64,000 nt of DNA from an uncultured Allomuricauda sp. GTDB lineage: Bacteria > Bacteroidota > Bacteroidia > Flavobacteriales > Flavobacteriaceae. Below, piece by piece: positions 54,827-63,076 of the stretch. Each line of letters opens with the position of its first letter. The first letter of the stretch is position 1. The translations under genes and the position numbers were made by a program. The notes below the pieces were generated by a model. It was not told the origin of the DNA, made no database searches, and worked only from the letters and a program-made list of their open reading frames with translations. The stretch spans positions 434,001 to 498,000 of the forward strand of contig NZ_CANMOO010000002.1 in the NCBI RefSeq assembly GCF_947499585.1, written 5' to 3'.

Positions 54827-55981
54827 TTATCCTATGGCTTGTTCCAAGTCAGCTATTAAATCATCTGCATCCTCGATTCCAACACTTAGCCTAATTAAGG
54901 AGTCTACAACACCGCTCTTTTCGCGTTCTTCCTTTGGAATACTTGCATGGGTCATGCTAGCAGGGTGTCCAGCCAAACTCTCTACACCACCCAGTGATTC
55001 AGCCAGTGTGAAAATTTCCAATTTTTCAACAATTTTAATAGCTTCCGCATAATTGCTGCCAACAGGAACAAAAGAAATCATTCCTCCAAAGTCATCCATC
55101 TGGCTTTTGGCAACATCATGATTGGGATGTGTTTCAAACCCTGGCCAGTATACTTTTTCAATTTTTGGGTGGTTTACTAAATATTCAGCAATTGCTTTTC
55201 CGTTTTCACAATGCCTTTGCATGCGAACATGAAGTGTCTTTATGCCTCTAAGTGTTAAAAAGCTATCCATTGGTCCACAAACTGCACCACTGGCATTTTG
55301 AATAAAATAAAGTTTGTCAGCCAGCTCCTTATCCTTTACAATCAAAGCTCCAACGACAACATCACTATGTCCTCCCAAATACTTGGTGGCGGAGTGCATT
55401 ACAATATCTGCTCCTAAATCTATTGGGCGTTGCAGGTAGGGTGTCGCAAATGTATTATCCACTGCCAATAACAGATCATGCTTTTTTGCTAGACCGGATA
55501 CCGCTTTAATATCAATCACATTCATCATTGGATTGGTCGGTGTTTCAATCCAAATCAATTTGGTGTTATCGTTTATATGTTCTTCAATGGTATCAATACT
55601 TTGCATTCCTATAAAATGGAATGTGATACCATATTTTTCAAAAATTTGTTTGAACAACCTATAGCTCCCTCCATACAAATCATTGGTAGAAACCACTTCA
55701 TCGCCAGGATTCAATAACTTTATTACTGCATCAATAGCGGAAAGTCCACTTGCAAATGCAAGCCCATAAGTACCGTTCTCAATACTTGCCAAAGCATTTT
55801 CCAAAGCTGTCCTTGTAGGGTTTGCACTTCGTGAATATTCAAATCCTTGATGCCCTCCAGGTGTGGTCTGGGCATAAGTGGAAGTTTGATAAATTGGAGG
55901 CATTACCGCACCATACGCCTTGTCTGGTTGCTGACCACCATGAATGGTTTTGCTGTTGAATTTTAAGTCTTTTTTGCTCAT
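54827..55981 (-). CDS. metB: Cystathionine gamma-synthase/lyase-type PLP enzyme
   Basis: A 384-residue PLP enzyme of trans-sulfuration. PLP Lys is in MHSATKYLGGHSDVVVGAL (about 196-214), the substrate-binding YSRSANPTRTALENALASIE block is near the N-terminus, and the C-terminal HASIPKEEREKSG precedes RLSVGIED. The N-terminal TKTIHGGQ type opening (here FNSKTIHGGQQPD) is shared by synthase and lyase, so the exact activity, cystathionine gamma-synthase versus lyase, is not settled by sequence. It is divergent from the DUF3298 gene. Confidence 0.88.
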   Translation of the reverse strand: MSKKDLKFNSKTIHGGQQPDKAYGAVMPPIYQTSTYAQTTPGGHQGFEYSRSANPTRTALENALASIENGTYGLAFASGLSAIDAVIKLLNPGDEVVSTNDLYGGSYRLFKQIFEKYGITFHFIGMQSIDTIEEHINDNTKLIWIETPTNPMMNVIDIKAVSGLAKKHDLLLAVDNTFATPYLQRPIDLGADIVMHSATKYLGGHSDVVVGALIVKDKELADKLYFIQNASGAVCGPMDSFLTLRGIKTLHVRMQRHCENGKAIAEYLVNHPKIEKVYWPGFETHPNHDVAKSQMDDFGGMISFVPVGSNYAEAIKIVEKLEIFTLAESLGGVESLAGHPASMTHASIPKEEREKSGVVDSLIRLSVGIEDADDLIADLEQAIG

Positions 55982-56067
55982 TTTGTCTTAATCTGCATAC
56001 AAATGTATCGTTATCTTTTGGAGTAATCAATGATGTGTTATTTTTGATGACCCTAAAACCTCACTTT

Positions 56068-56811
56068 ATGAAAAATCCACTTTGCCTACTCCTTGTTTTA
56101 CTGCTCACCATTGGTTGTGAAAATGAAGGTAACCTTACTTTTGAACCTCTTCAACTAACTGGTGATACTTGCAAAGAATGCCCAAAAATTGAAATCAACA
56201 TACCAAGAGCATTGGATGAAACGGCTGTAGCCCGTGCTATAAACAGTGCTTTGGAAGAAGAACTTATTGCTTTGCTCTCTTTTGATGGAGAACTGGAAAT
56301 TGATAACATGGATGATGCCATCACCTCTTTTACCAATAGTTTTAAAGAACTAAAAACCAAATTCCCTGATGAGACCGTAGGTTGGGAAGCCGAAGTAAAT
56401 AGTGAAGTTGTTTATGAAGATGACAATATCCTTACATTAATCTTTAATGCATATACATTTACAGGTGGTGCACATGGGTATGGTTCCACAACTTTCTTGA
56501 ATTTTGATAAAAGAAAAGGGGTGGAGCTTGAAAATTGGGAGCTTTTTGAAGATATGGAAGGTTTTCAAAAATTTGCGGAGACCAAATTTAGAATTCAGGA
56601 AGATATCCCACAAAATGAGAACATTAACATTACCGGATTTATGTTTGAACGTGATATCTTTCATTTGGCAGAAAACATTGGATATACCAAAGATGGTATT
56701 CAGTTGATCTATAACCAATATGAGGTTGCTTCTTATGCGGACGGGCCTAAAACCCTTGCTTTATCCTATCAAGAAGTAAACAAATACCTAAAACGTATTG
56801 TAAAACCTTAG
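56068..56811 (+). CDS. DUF3298/DUF4163 lipoprotein
   Basis: 247 residues from the ATG at 56068, which opens a lipoprotein signal (LLTIGCENEG, Cys17); an in-frame start 11 codons upstream hides it. DUF4163 corresponds to about 40-110 (YEDDNILTLIFNAYTFTGGA) and DUF3298 to the later half (YGSTTFLNFDKRKG...). Proteins with this pair are seen near peptidoglycan-linked genes (RsiV-like) and are probably periplasmic sensors. It overlaps the convergent DinB gene by 4 bases in a shared TTAG. Confidence 0.8.
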   Translation: MKNPLCLLLVLLLTIGCENEGNLTFEPLQLTGDTCKECPKIEINIPRALDETAVARAINSALEEELIALLSFDGELEIDNMDDAITSFTNSFKELKTKFPDETVGWEAEVNSEVVYEDDNILTLIFNAYTFTGGAHGYGSTTFLNFDKRKGVELENWELFEDMEGFQKFAETKFRIQEDIPQNENINITGFMFERDIFHLAENIGYTKDGIQLIYNQYEVASYADGPKTLALSYQEVNKYLKRIVKP

Positions 56812-57275
56812 TGCTCCGAAGCCAAAGCTCTTTTCAGCGCAAGAATTGACCCCAGATGCAGGCCCTCATGAAACACATTAAAAGAAAGGGCATCTTCTAC
56901 ATTGCATAAAGCAACTTTTGGGGTGGTCATGTACTCCTTATAGTTTTTAAACTTGCCTTCTTCATAGTCCTCTTTAATTTGTTCTAGGGTACTAAAAAGA
57001 TATTCGGTGATTTTTTCTATTTCTTCAGCAGAAGGTTCTGCTTCAGGAAAAGTTCCTTTACGGTATTTATTGATCAGTTCTTCTTCAACCGTGAAGTCCA
57101 GCCCACTTAAATTATAAATCAGTAGTTGCGGAGTTACAACCACATGGGCAATATTCCACCAAATATTATTATTGAACCCTTTTGGAATTTTAAACAAGTC
57201 TTCTTTAGGTGCATTCTGTAGGTGATTTTGAAGAATTTTTCGGTTTTTCAGTGTGATATCCAGTAGTTTTTCCAT
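56808..57275 (-). CDS. DinB-family protein
   Basis: A 155-residue cytosolic four-helix protein. Candidate metal-binding His residues are in NNIWWNIAHVVVTPQLL (about 36-52) and in FNVFHEGLHLGSILALKRAL near the end, as in DinB/YfiT. Activity is unknown; some relatives are thiol S-transferases such as bacillithiol transferases. It is divergent from the ArsR-type regulator, with the 24-bp dyad between their starts, so it is a likely target of that regulator. It overlaps the DUF3298 stop by 4 bases. Confidence 0.8.
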   Translation of the reverse strand: MEKLLDITLKNRKILQNHLQNAPKEDLFKIPKGFNNNIWWNIAHVVVTPQLLIYNLSGLDFTVEEELINKYRKGTFPEAEPSAEEIEKITEYLFSTLEQIKEDYEEGKFKNYKEYMTTPKVALCNVEDALSFNVFHEGLHLGSILALKRALASEH

Positions 57276-57309
57276 TTCGTGTGCGAGAAGAAATCAAAGT
57301 TTTGTTAAA

Positions 57310-57333
57310 ACATATCTATTTATTTAGATATGT
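57310..57333. promoter_or_regulatory. Perfect 24-bp dyad, probable ArsR-type operator
   Basis: ACATATCTA (57310-57318) and TAGATATGT (57325-57333) are a perfect 9-bp inverted repeat around TTTATT. This is the size and AT-rich style of ArsR/SmtB operators. It lies midway between the divergent DinB gene (start 57275) and the ArsR-type gene (start 57358), so one bound dimer could repress both. It overlaps a minus-strand -7-like TATGTTTT (complement of 57307-57314). Confidence 0.6.
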
Positions 57334-57345
57334 AAATATTTATAT

Positions 57346-57353
57346 TAAATTTG
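57346..57353 (+). promoter_or_regulatory. -7 element of the ArsR-type gene
   Basis: TAAATTTG matches TAnnTTTG exactly, 12 bases after the dyad and only 5 bases before the ATG at 57358. If used, transcription would begin at or next to the start codon, giving a leaderless message. Confidence 0.5.
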
Positions 57354-57357
57354 TTGT

Positions 57358-57660
57358 ATGGATATTGTAGCGATAAGCAAAGTATTATCAAATAAAACTA
57401 GGGTTAATATTCTAAAGTGGCTAAAAAAACCTGAATTAAATTTCCCCCCACATCAAGACATTGACCATTTTGACGATGGGGTCTGTGTGGGATTTATACA
57501 AGATAAAACTGGCTTGTCACAATCCACAATTTCAACCTATTTGAACTCCATGCAAAATGCTGATTTGGTAATTCCAACAAGGCATGGAAAATGGACCTAT
57601 TATAGAAGAAATGAGCAAATAATCAAAGCCTATATTGAAACCCTTAAAACTGATTTATAG
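57358..57660 (+). CDS. ArsR/SmtB-type winged-helix regulator
   Basis: A 100-residue DNA-binding protein. A winged helix-turn-helix is clear: ISKVLSNKTRVNILKWLKKP, recognition region TGLSQSTISTYLNSMQNADL, and the wing TRHGKWTYYRRNEQ. A Cys (GVCVGF, residue about 43), two His and several acidic residues lie before the recognition helix, but a canonical metal CxC is absent, so the signal may not be a metal. It is probably autoregulatory via the dyad just upstream. Downstream lie a 46-codon ORF, a racemase, an ArsC-like gene and a transporter on the same strand. Confidence 0.85.
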   Translation: MDIVAISKVLSNKTRVNILKWLKKPELNFPPHQDIDHFDDGVCVGFIQDKTGLSQSTISTYLNSMQNADLVIPTRHGKWTYYRRNEQIIKAYIETLKTDL

Positions 57661-57709
57661 TTTTTTTAATTAACAAATCGATAATTAGCGAAATCTAAAT
57701 TTGAATAAT

Positions 57710-57850
57710 ATGGAAAATTATTTGGATTGTACCTGTTTAACCGAAGTAGCAGGTGCAAAAAAGTCTCATACCCCTTTTGCACAGAGAATAGTAAGTTTCC
57801 TAACTTCCTTTGTAATAGAAGGAGCGGAAGGCATGTCCAAAACAAAGTAA
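57710..57850 (+). CDS. Possible 46-residue protein between regulator and racemase
   Basis: ATG at 57710, stop at 57848-57850. The product MENYLDCTCLTEVAGAKKSH then TPFAQRIVSFLTSFVIEGAE has a C-x-C near the N-terminus and a hydrophobic helix. It occupies the whole gap between the ArsR-type gene and the racemase (20 bases to its ATG), which supports a real small gene. C-x-C could bind the same ligand the regulator senses. I do not recognise it. Confidence 0.4.
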   Translation: MENYLDCTCLTEVAGAKKSHTPFAQRIVSFLTSFVIEGAEGMSKTK

Positions 57851-57870
57851 AATCATCAAAAAACAAAACA

Positions 57871-58563
57871 ATGAAAACTATAGGTCTAATAGGAGGAATG
57901 AGTTGGGAGTCCTCTAAAATATATTACCAACATATAAATGAGATGGTCCGTGAAAAATTGGGTGGATCACACTCTGCTAAAAGCTTGCTCTCATCAGTGG
58001 ACTTTGATGAAATTGAACGTTACTCTTTCTCTGGTAACTGGGACCAAATTGGAAATATTATGGCCTTACATTCAGAAACATTGGAGAAAGCTGGATCAGA
58101 CTTGATAATACTTTGTACCAATACCATACATCTGGTAAGTGACGCCATTACCGGTGCTATAAGTGTGCCTTTTTTACATATTGCCAATGCAACAGGTGAA
58201 GCAATCGCGAAAACGGGGATAAAGAAAGTAGCTTTATTGGGGACCAAGTTCACTATGGAGAAAGATTTTTACACCAAAATACTTAGAGAGGAATATGACT
58301 TGGAAATTTTGGTTCCAAATAATGAAGACATGGACATTCTTCACTCCATCATTTATGATGAGCTCGTTAAAGGTGTTTTTAAGTCTGAATCCAAAGAAAT
58401 TTGTTTGGACATAATCAAAAAACTGGAAGCTCAGGGTGCTGAAGGTATAATTTTGGGCTGTACGGAACTACCTATGCTGATTCCAGACAATGAGGTAGCC
58501 ACTCCTACATTTGACACTACAAAAATACATGCTCAAAAAGCTGTTGATTTTGCACTTTCTTAA
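57871..58563 (+). CDS. Aspartate/glutamate racemase family protein
   Basis: 230 residues from the ATG at 57871, where family similarity begins (MKTIGLIGGMSWESSKIYYQ); an in-frame TTG at 57727 would add 48 residues unlike the family. Two catalytic cysteines are present: Cys82 in IILCTNTIH and Cys197 in ILGCTELPML. The enzyme racemises an acidic or related amino acid without cofactor. D-amino acid supply to the wall is one role; YgeA-type broad-spectrum racemases are closer in motif. It is flanked by the regulator and the ArsC-like gene. Confidence 0.88.
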   Translation: MKTIGLIGGMSWESSKIYYQHINEMVREKLGGSHSAKSLLSSVDFDEIERYSFSGNWDQIGNIMALHSETLEKAGSDLIILCTNTIHLVSDAITGAISVPFLHIANATGEAIAKTGIKKVALLGTKFTMEKDFYTKILREEYDLEILVPNNEDMDILHSIIYDELVKGVFKSESKEICLDIIKKLEAQGAEGIILGCTELPMLIPDNEVATPTFDTTKIHAQKAVDFALS

Positions 58564-58611
58564 AGCGAAATAAACGAATTTTGAATTCTTTAAACCCTTA
58601 GACTTTTTAGT

Positions 58612-58962
58612 ATGAAAAAAATATATCATTTGGGTAGTTGTTCTACCTGTCAACGTATTTTAAAAGAATTAGAACCTCTGGATGGTGTCTTATTGCAGGA
58701 AATAAAAACGGAACCCATGACTGCCGAACAACTTGAAGAAATGAAGAACATGTCTGGGAGTTATGAGTCTTTATTTAGTAAAAGAGCCATGTTGTATCGT
58801 CAAAAAGGATTGCATGAAAAGCAACTCAATGAAGATGATTATAAAAGCCTGATTCTAGAGCATTATACTTTCCTAAAAAGACCTGTGGTTATTGTTGACG
58901 GACAAATCTTTATTGGGAATTCAAAAAAAGTAGTACATGCTGCTAAAGAAGCATTACATTAA
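58612..58962 (+). CDS. ArsC/Spx-family thioredoxin-fold protein
   Basis: 116 residues of the ArsC-like fold. The N-terminal LGSCSTCQRIL keeps C-x-x-C (Cys10 and Cys13), and the later LKRPVVIVDGQIFIGNSKKV is the usual R-P block of ArsC/Spx. Glutaredoxin-coupled arsenate reductases use one Cys, while Spx-type regulators use the CxxC pair, so this may be a redox protein, not a true arsenate reductase. The EamA transporter starts at the last base of its stop (TAATG), so the two are translationally coupled. Confidence 0.8.
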   Translation: MKKIYHLGSCSTCQRILKELEPLDGVLLQEIKTEPMTAEQLEEMKNMSGSYESLFSKRAMLYRQKGLHEKQLNEDDYKSLILEHYTFLKRPVVIVDGQIFIGNSKKVVHAAKEALH

Positions 58963-59855
58963 TGAGTAAAAGAACGCTAGCTATTATAGCGGCCATAGGC
59001 GCTACAACAATTTATGGCATTAATCATACGATAGCCAAGGGGGTTATGCCTAATTATGTGGGGCCTTTTGGGTTCATAATGCTACGAGTTGTTGGTGCGG
59101 CCATCTTGTTCTGGTGCATCTCCTTTTTTGGGCCAAAAGAGAAAATTGAGAAAAAGGATTGGGGGCGAATTTTAGTCTGTGCTATTCTTGGAATGGTCAT
59201 CAACATGTTGGCTTTTTTCAAAGGTCTACAACTTTCAACACCTATAAATAGTGCAGTTTTAGTAACCATTACTCCTATTATTGTCGTAATCTTATCCGCT
59301 TTTTTTCTGAGTGAAAAAATTACCTTGAACAAGGGTCTCGGTATACTTTTAGGTTTTATTGGAGCTATTGCTTTAATCCTTTTTGGGACAGAGATAAGAC
59401 AAGATGCGCCTAATATTCCCCTTGGGAACTTTCTTTTTATTATAAATGCAACGTCCTATGGAGCCTACTTAATTGTTATTAAAAAATTAATTGAAAAATA
59501 CCATCCATTTACTTTGATGAAGTGGTTATTCACTATCGCTGTAATCATTAATTTCCCAATAACTCTGCCAGAATTCTTGGAAATAGAATGGTCTACCATT
59601 CCCCTTTGGGCTTATGGTTCAATTGCCTTTGTGATTATTGGCACCACATTTATGACCTACCTTTTTAATGTATTTGCACTTACAGAATTAAAAGCTTCAA
59701 CAGTAGGGGCTTTTGTCTATGTCCAGCCCTTATTTGGAATTTTATTTGCGCTGTTTTCGGGCAAGGACCAACTTACCCTGGTTAAAATAATGGCAACAGT
59801 TCTAGTTCTATTAGGCGTTTATCTAGCTAGTAAAAAACCTAAACCAAATCCTTAG
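58962..59855 (+). CDS. EamA-family DMT transporter
   Basis: 297 residues with ten membrane helices in two EamA repeats (IIAAIGATTIYGINHTIAKG... and FIINATSYGAYLIVIKKLIE...). Such proteins export amino acids or metabolites. Coupling to the ArsC-like gene through TAATG, and the shared strand with the racemase and ArsR-type regulator, suggests one stress- or metabolite-responsive transcript; the cargo is unknown. Its 3' end overlaps the convergent thioesterase gene by 17 bases. Confidence 0.85.
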   Translation: MSKRTLAIIAAIGATTIYGINHTIAKGVMPNYVGPFGFIMLRVVGAAILFWCISFFGPKEKIEKKDWGRILVCAILGMVINMLAFFKGLQLSTPINSAVLVTITPIIVVILSAFFLSEKITLNKGLGILLGFIGAIALILFGTEIRQDAPNIPLGNFLFIINATSYGAYLIVIKKLIEKYHPFTLMKWLFTIAVIINFPITLPEFLEIEWSTIPLWAYGSIAFVIIGTTFMTYLFNVFALTELKASTVGAFVYVQPLFGILFALFSGKDQLTLVKIMATVLVLLGVYLASKKPKPNP

Positions 59856-60315
59856 GAACCTTGAAAAACTTGCGGGTATCTGCTTTGGTTAACGTCTTAA
59901 AATCATCCGCTTTATCCATTTTATTAAAAGCATCCAAAAAAACTTGAGGTAAAGCTGTCAAACTACGTTCTTTTAAATCCATCCATGCACCCATCATTTC
60001 GCAACGGGCAAAGTTTTTCCCATTGGCATCGTAAAAATCATGTTGAAATTCAAAGAACATTCCATCCTCACTCATCCCCTTAAAACCAAGTGAAACTTTT
60101 ACCGGTTTTCCTGGAAAGACTTCCTTAAAGTAGTACATGTGTTCATAAAACACTACTGGACCAATACTATGTTGCGCCATGGATTTTTGATTAAATCCAA
60201 GTTGTCCAAGATATGCCATTCTAGTATGGCTCATAAAATTGATGTATGCCGAGTTGGCCAAGTGCCTATTCGCGTCTAGGTCGCTCCAGCGTATTTCAAA
60301 TTCTTTAAAAAACAT
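59839..60315 (-). CDS. 4HBT hotdog acyl-CoA thioesterase
   Basis: A 158-residue cytosolic hotdog protein. The opening FFKEFEIRWSDLDANRHLAN with the catalytic Asp (RWSDLDANRHLANSAY) is the YbgC/4HBT signature. It would release free acid from acyl-CoA; the substrate is unknown. It has its own upstream region of 118 bases, divergent from the nitronate monooxygenase gene. Confidence 0.85.
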   Translation of the reverse strand: MFFKEFEIRWSDLDANRHLANSAYINFMSHTRMAYLGQLGFNQKSMAQHSIGPVVFYEHMYYFKEVFPGKPVKVSLGFKGMSEDGMFFEFQHDFYDANGKNFARCEMMGAWMDLKERSLTALPQVFLDAFNKMDKADDFKTLTKADTRKFFKVPKDLV

Positions 60316-60433
60316 AGTCAGTTATTTTTGTTATGCATGCATAATAATTGTAAAATTACCATAGTTTTGAAAACTGATTCCAATCAGAGACTATAAATAA
60401 TCTTATTTTTAAAGATACTTTAACACAAAACCC

Positions 60434-61411
60434 ATGAGCCAAAAAGCTGAATTCATCAAAGACCTTTCGTTACCTGCCGTTGCGGCTCCAATGTTTCTTA
60501 TTTCTGGCCCCAAGCTAGTTATAGAATGCTGTAAAAATGGAATTGTGGGTACTTTTCCCGCTCTTAATCAACGTACTAGTGAAGGTTTTGAAGAATGGCT
60601 CATCCAAATAAAATCTGAGTTACAACAGTTTGAGGAAGAAACTGGTAAAAAGCCAGCTCCATTTGGAGTCAATCTTATTGTGCATCCTACAAACCCCAGA
60701 TTACAAGCTGATGTCATGCTTTGTGTAAAACATCAAGTTCCGTTGGTCATTACTTCATTGGGAGCTGTAAGCCAAGTTGTAGATGCGATTCATAGTTATG
60801 GTGGTTTGGTTTTTCATGATATCATTAAAAAAAGACATGCTGAAAAGGCTTCAGAAGCTGGCGTTGATGGACTTATCCTTGTTGCTGCGGGAGCAGGAGG
60901 ACATGCTGGAAGCATCAATCCAATGAGTTTAATTGCCGAAGTAAAAAAAATCTTCAAGAAAACCATACTATTATCGGGTTGTATAAGCACTGGTAGGGAT
61001 ATAGCTTCCGCAATGCAAATGGGTGCTGATTTAGCTTATATGGGAACGCGTTTTATAAACTCGGAAGAAAGCAAAGCTCCAGATGATTACCGAAAAATGA
61101 TTATTGATGCAGGAGCAAGCGATGTTGTTTATACTGCTGCTATTTCTGGGGTGCATGCCAACTTTTTAGCGCCAAGTCTTCAAGCCGCAGGAATTACCCA
61201 AGAGGATCTTAAAAAGGACCGTAAAATTGATTTTGGCAAAGAATTGGATACCGAAGCTAAAGCTTGGAAAACCATTTGGTCTGCCGGCCAAGGGGTAACC
61301 ACCATTGAAAATGTAATGCCTGTTTCTGAACTTGTAGAAACTTTAAAATCAGAATTTAAAGAAGCTATTGAGGAGCAAGCAAAACTATTGGAAACGTATC
61401 CTAAGGAATAG
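60434..61411 (+). CDS. Nitronate monooxygenase family flavoprotein
   Basis: A 325-residue TIM-barrel flavoenzyme. FMN-binding GVNLIVHPTNPRLQ and the block GAGGHAGSINPMSLIAEV (about 156-173) with the catalytic His (GGHAG) are typical of 2-nitropropane dioxygenases, as are the later LSGCISTGRDIASAMQMGAD and AYMGTRF. It oxidises alkyl nitronates such as propionate 3-nitronate, likely as detoxification. It is convergent with the tripartite flavoprotein gene (6-base gap). Confidence 0.88.
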   Translation: MSQKAEFIKDLSLPAVAAPMFLISGPKLVIECCKNGIVGTFPALNQRTSEGFEEWLIQIKSELQQFEEETGKKPAPFGVNLIVHPTNPRLQADVMLCVKHQVPLVITSLGAVSQVVDAIHSYGGLVFHDIIKKRHAEKASEAGVDGLILVAAGAGGHAGSINPMSLIAEVKKIFKKTILLSGCISTGRDIASAMQMGADLAYMGTRFINSEESKAPDDYRKMIIDAGASDVVYTAAISGVHANFLAPSLQAAGITQEDLKKDRKIDFGKELDTEAKAWKTIWSAGQGVTTIENVMPVSELVETLKSEFKEAIEEQAKLLETYPKE

Positions 61412-61417
61412 TAAAAA

Positions 61418-63073
61418 CTAAGCTTCTATAGCTGTTGTATTCTTTAAATCTGCCAAAAATTGATGAACTTGGCTCACGCACATTGACCCTTCGCCTACTG
61501 CGGATGCAACGCGTTTTACAGAACCTTTTCTTACATCGCCCACAGCGAAAAATCCAGGAATACTGGTTTCCAAAGATTGAGGTTCTCTGCCAGTATAAAT
61601 AGAACACTTGTGTAATTCTTCCTGTTTTATTCCAGGACCCGTGCATATAAATCCTTTTTCATCAGTGGCAACCAATCCTTGTAACCATTCTGTACAAGGT
61701 CTGGCACCAATAAAAGTGAAAAGGTTAGTAATGTTCTTTGATGTTTTTTCACCTGCTTTATTTTCCAATACCAAAGACTCTAGATGATATTGACCTGTTA
61801 ACTCGGTTACCTGGGTATCTAGATGTACAAATATATTTTCTGCAGCCTCGATTCGTTGCACCAAATAATCACTCATTTTTGCACCTAGATTATCCCCTCG
61901 TAATACTACATGTACTTCCCTGGCATGGTTTGCTAAAAACAGTGCGGCCTGACCAGCAGAATTTCCTCCTCCAACTACCCCAACCAATTCATTTTTACAG
62001 GCTGACGCGTTCATTCCAGTCGCAGAATAATATACGCCGCTGCCTTCATATTTTTCAATATTATCAATTGGCAAACTACGGTAATTTGCTCCCGTTGCCG
62101 CCATAATGGCTTTGGTCTTTATGGTTTTATCATTGGTTGCATGAAGAATAAAATGACTACCTGTATGCTCTATCTTTTCTGCTTTATGAGGAATGGAAAT
62201 ATTGCATCCAAATTTCTGAGCCTGTACATAGGCCCTATTGGCCAAATCATTCCCAGAAATCCCTGTAGGAAACCCCAAATAATTTTCAATTTTTGAGCTC
62301 TTACCTGCTTGCCCACCTGGCGCTTTACTATCAATTGTGACCACACTTAACCCTTCTGAAGCGGCATAAACACTTCCTGCCAACCCTGCCGGTCCAGCAC
62401 CTATTACCAAAAGGTCAAAAACCTTATCCTCAAAATCCATCAAGACTCCCGAGTAACGCGCCAATTGTTCCAGTGAGGGATTTGGACACACCTTAGCCTC
62501 GCTATTAATCAGAAAAGGTAAATCTTCTTTAGAAAGATTAAAGTTCTCTAAAAGTTCAAGGGCAGATTCTGATACATCAACATCCAAAAAGTTATACCAG
62601 ATATGATTTTTATCCATAAAATCTCTGATAGCATACGTTTCTTTTGAGTTTCCGGAACCTACAAGCTTTATTCCACCGGTAAACTCGGTAAGCACGGTTT
62701 CTTGGCGAAGCAAAAATGCATTTAACAATACATCGCTAATATCACTATGTCTTGCTATAGCTTCTTTCAGCTTTTTTGGAGCAATCCGAAGTACACTCGT
62801 GTCTTCTTTGGTAATAGCATGAAATTGTGCTCCACGGTTAGAAAGCATCCCACTATCCCCAGTAAATTCATTCTTTTGATGTGTTACGATAACCGCGTTA
62901 TCATTATAAGGGTCTTCAATAGAAACCTGACCATCTAAAACCACAAAAAAATCATACTGTAAATCTCCAAGGGTGAATATCTTTGTCTCTGATGGGTGAT
63001 TCTCGACTTCTCCATAGGCCTTTAGAATCGTTATTTGTCTTTGGGTAAGTTCTGGAAAACGGGGATCTTTCAT
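61418..63073 (-). CDS. Fusion of cNMP-binding, glutaredoxin-like and thioredoxin-reductase-like domains
   Basis: 551 residues with three parts. Residues 1-130 are a CRP-like cyclic-nucleotide-binding fold (FFVVLDGQVSI, phosphate-cassette region GDSGMLSNRGAQFHA, where the usual Glu is Asp). Residues about 134-212 resemble a glutaredoxin (IKLVGSGNSKETYAIRDFMD) without its CxxC. Residues about 218-545 form a thioredoxin-reductase-type flavoprotein: FAD loop GAGPAG (225-230), NADPH loop GGGNSA (368-373), terminal VGDVRKGSVKRVASAVGEG. The CATC redox pair is absent, replaced near ATGMNASAC (351-359), so a different electron acceptor is needed. It is preceded by the UBP zinc-finger gene (3-base gap), one transcript. 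Confidence 0.88.
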   Translation of the reverse strand: MKDPRFPELTQRQITILKAYGEVENHPSETKIFTLGDLQYDFFVVLDGQVSIEDPYNDNAVIVTHQKNEFTGDSGMLSNRGAQFHAITKEDTSVLRIAPKKLKEAIARHSDISDVLLNAFLLRQETVLTEFTGGIKLVGSGNSKETYAIRDFMDKNHIWYNFLDVDVSESALELLENFNLSKEDLPFLINSEAKVCPNPSLEQLARYSGVLMDFEDKVFDLLVIGAGPAGLAGSVYAASEGLSVVTIDSKAPGGQAGKSSKIENYLGFPTGISGNDLANRAYVQAQKFGCNISIPHKAEKIEHTGSHFILHATNDKTIKTKAIMAATGANYRSLPIDNIEKYEGSGVYYSATGMNASACKNELVGVVGGGNSAGQAALFLANHAREVHVVLRGDNLGAKMSDYLVQRIEAAENIFVHLDTQVTELTGQYHLESLVLENKAGEKTSKNITNLFTFIGARPCTEWLQGLVATDEKGFICTGPGIKQEELHKCSIYTGREPQSLETSIPGFFAVGDVRKGSVKRVASAVGEGSMCVSQVHQFLADLKNTTAIEA

Positions 63074-63076
63074 TTT

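Noticed and set aside
57727..57870. N-terminal extension of the racemase from a TTG start
   Set aside because: The added 48 residues do not resemble the family, and the space is better used by the 46-codon ORF in another frame; the racemase signature begins at the ATG at 57871.
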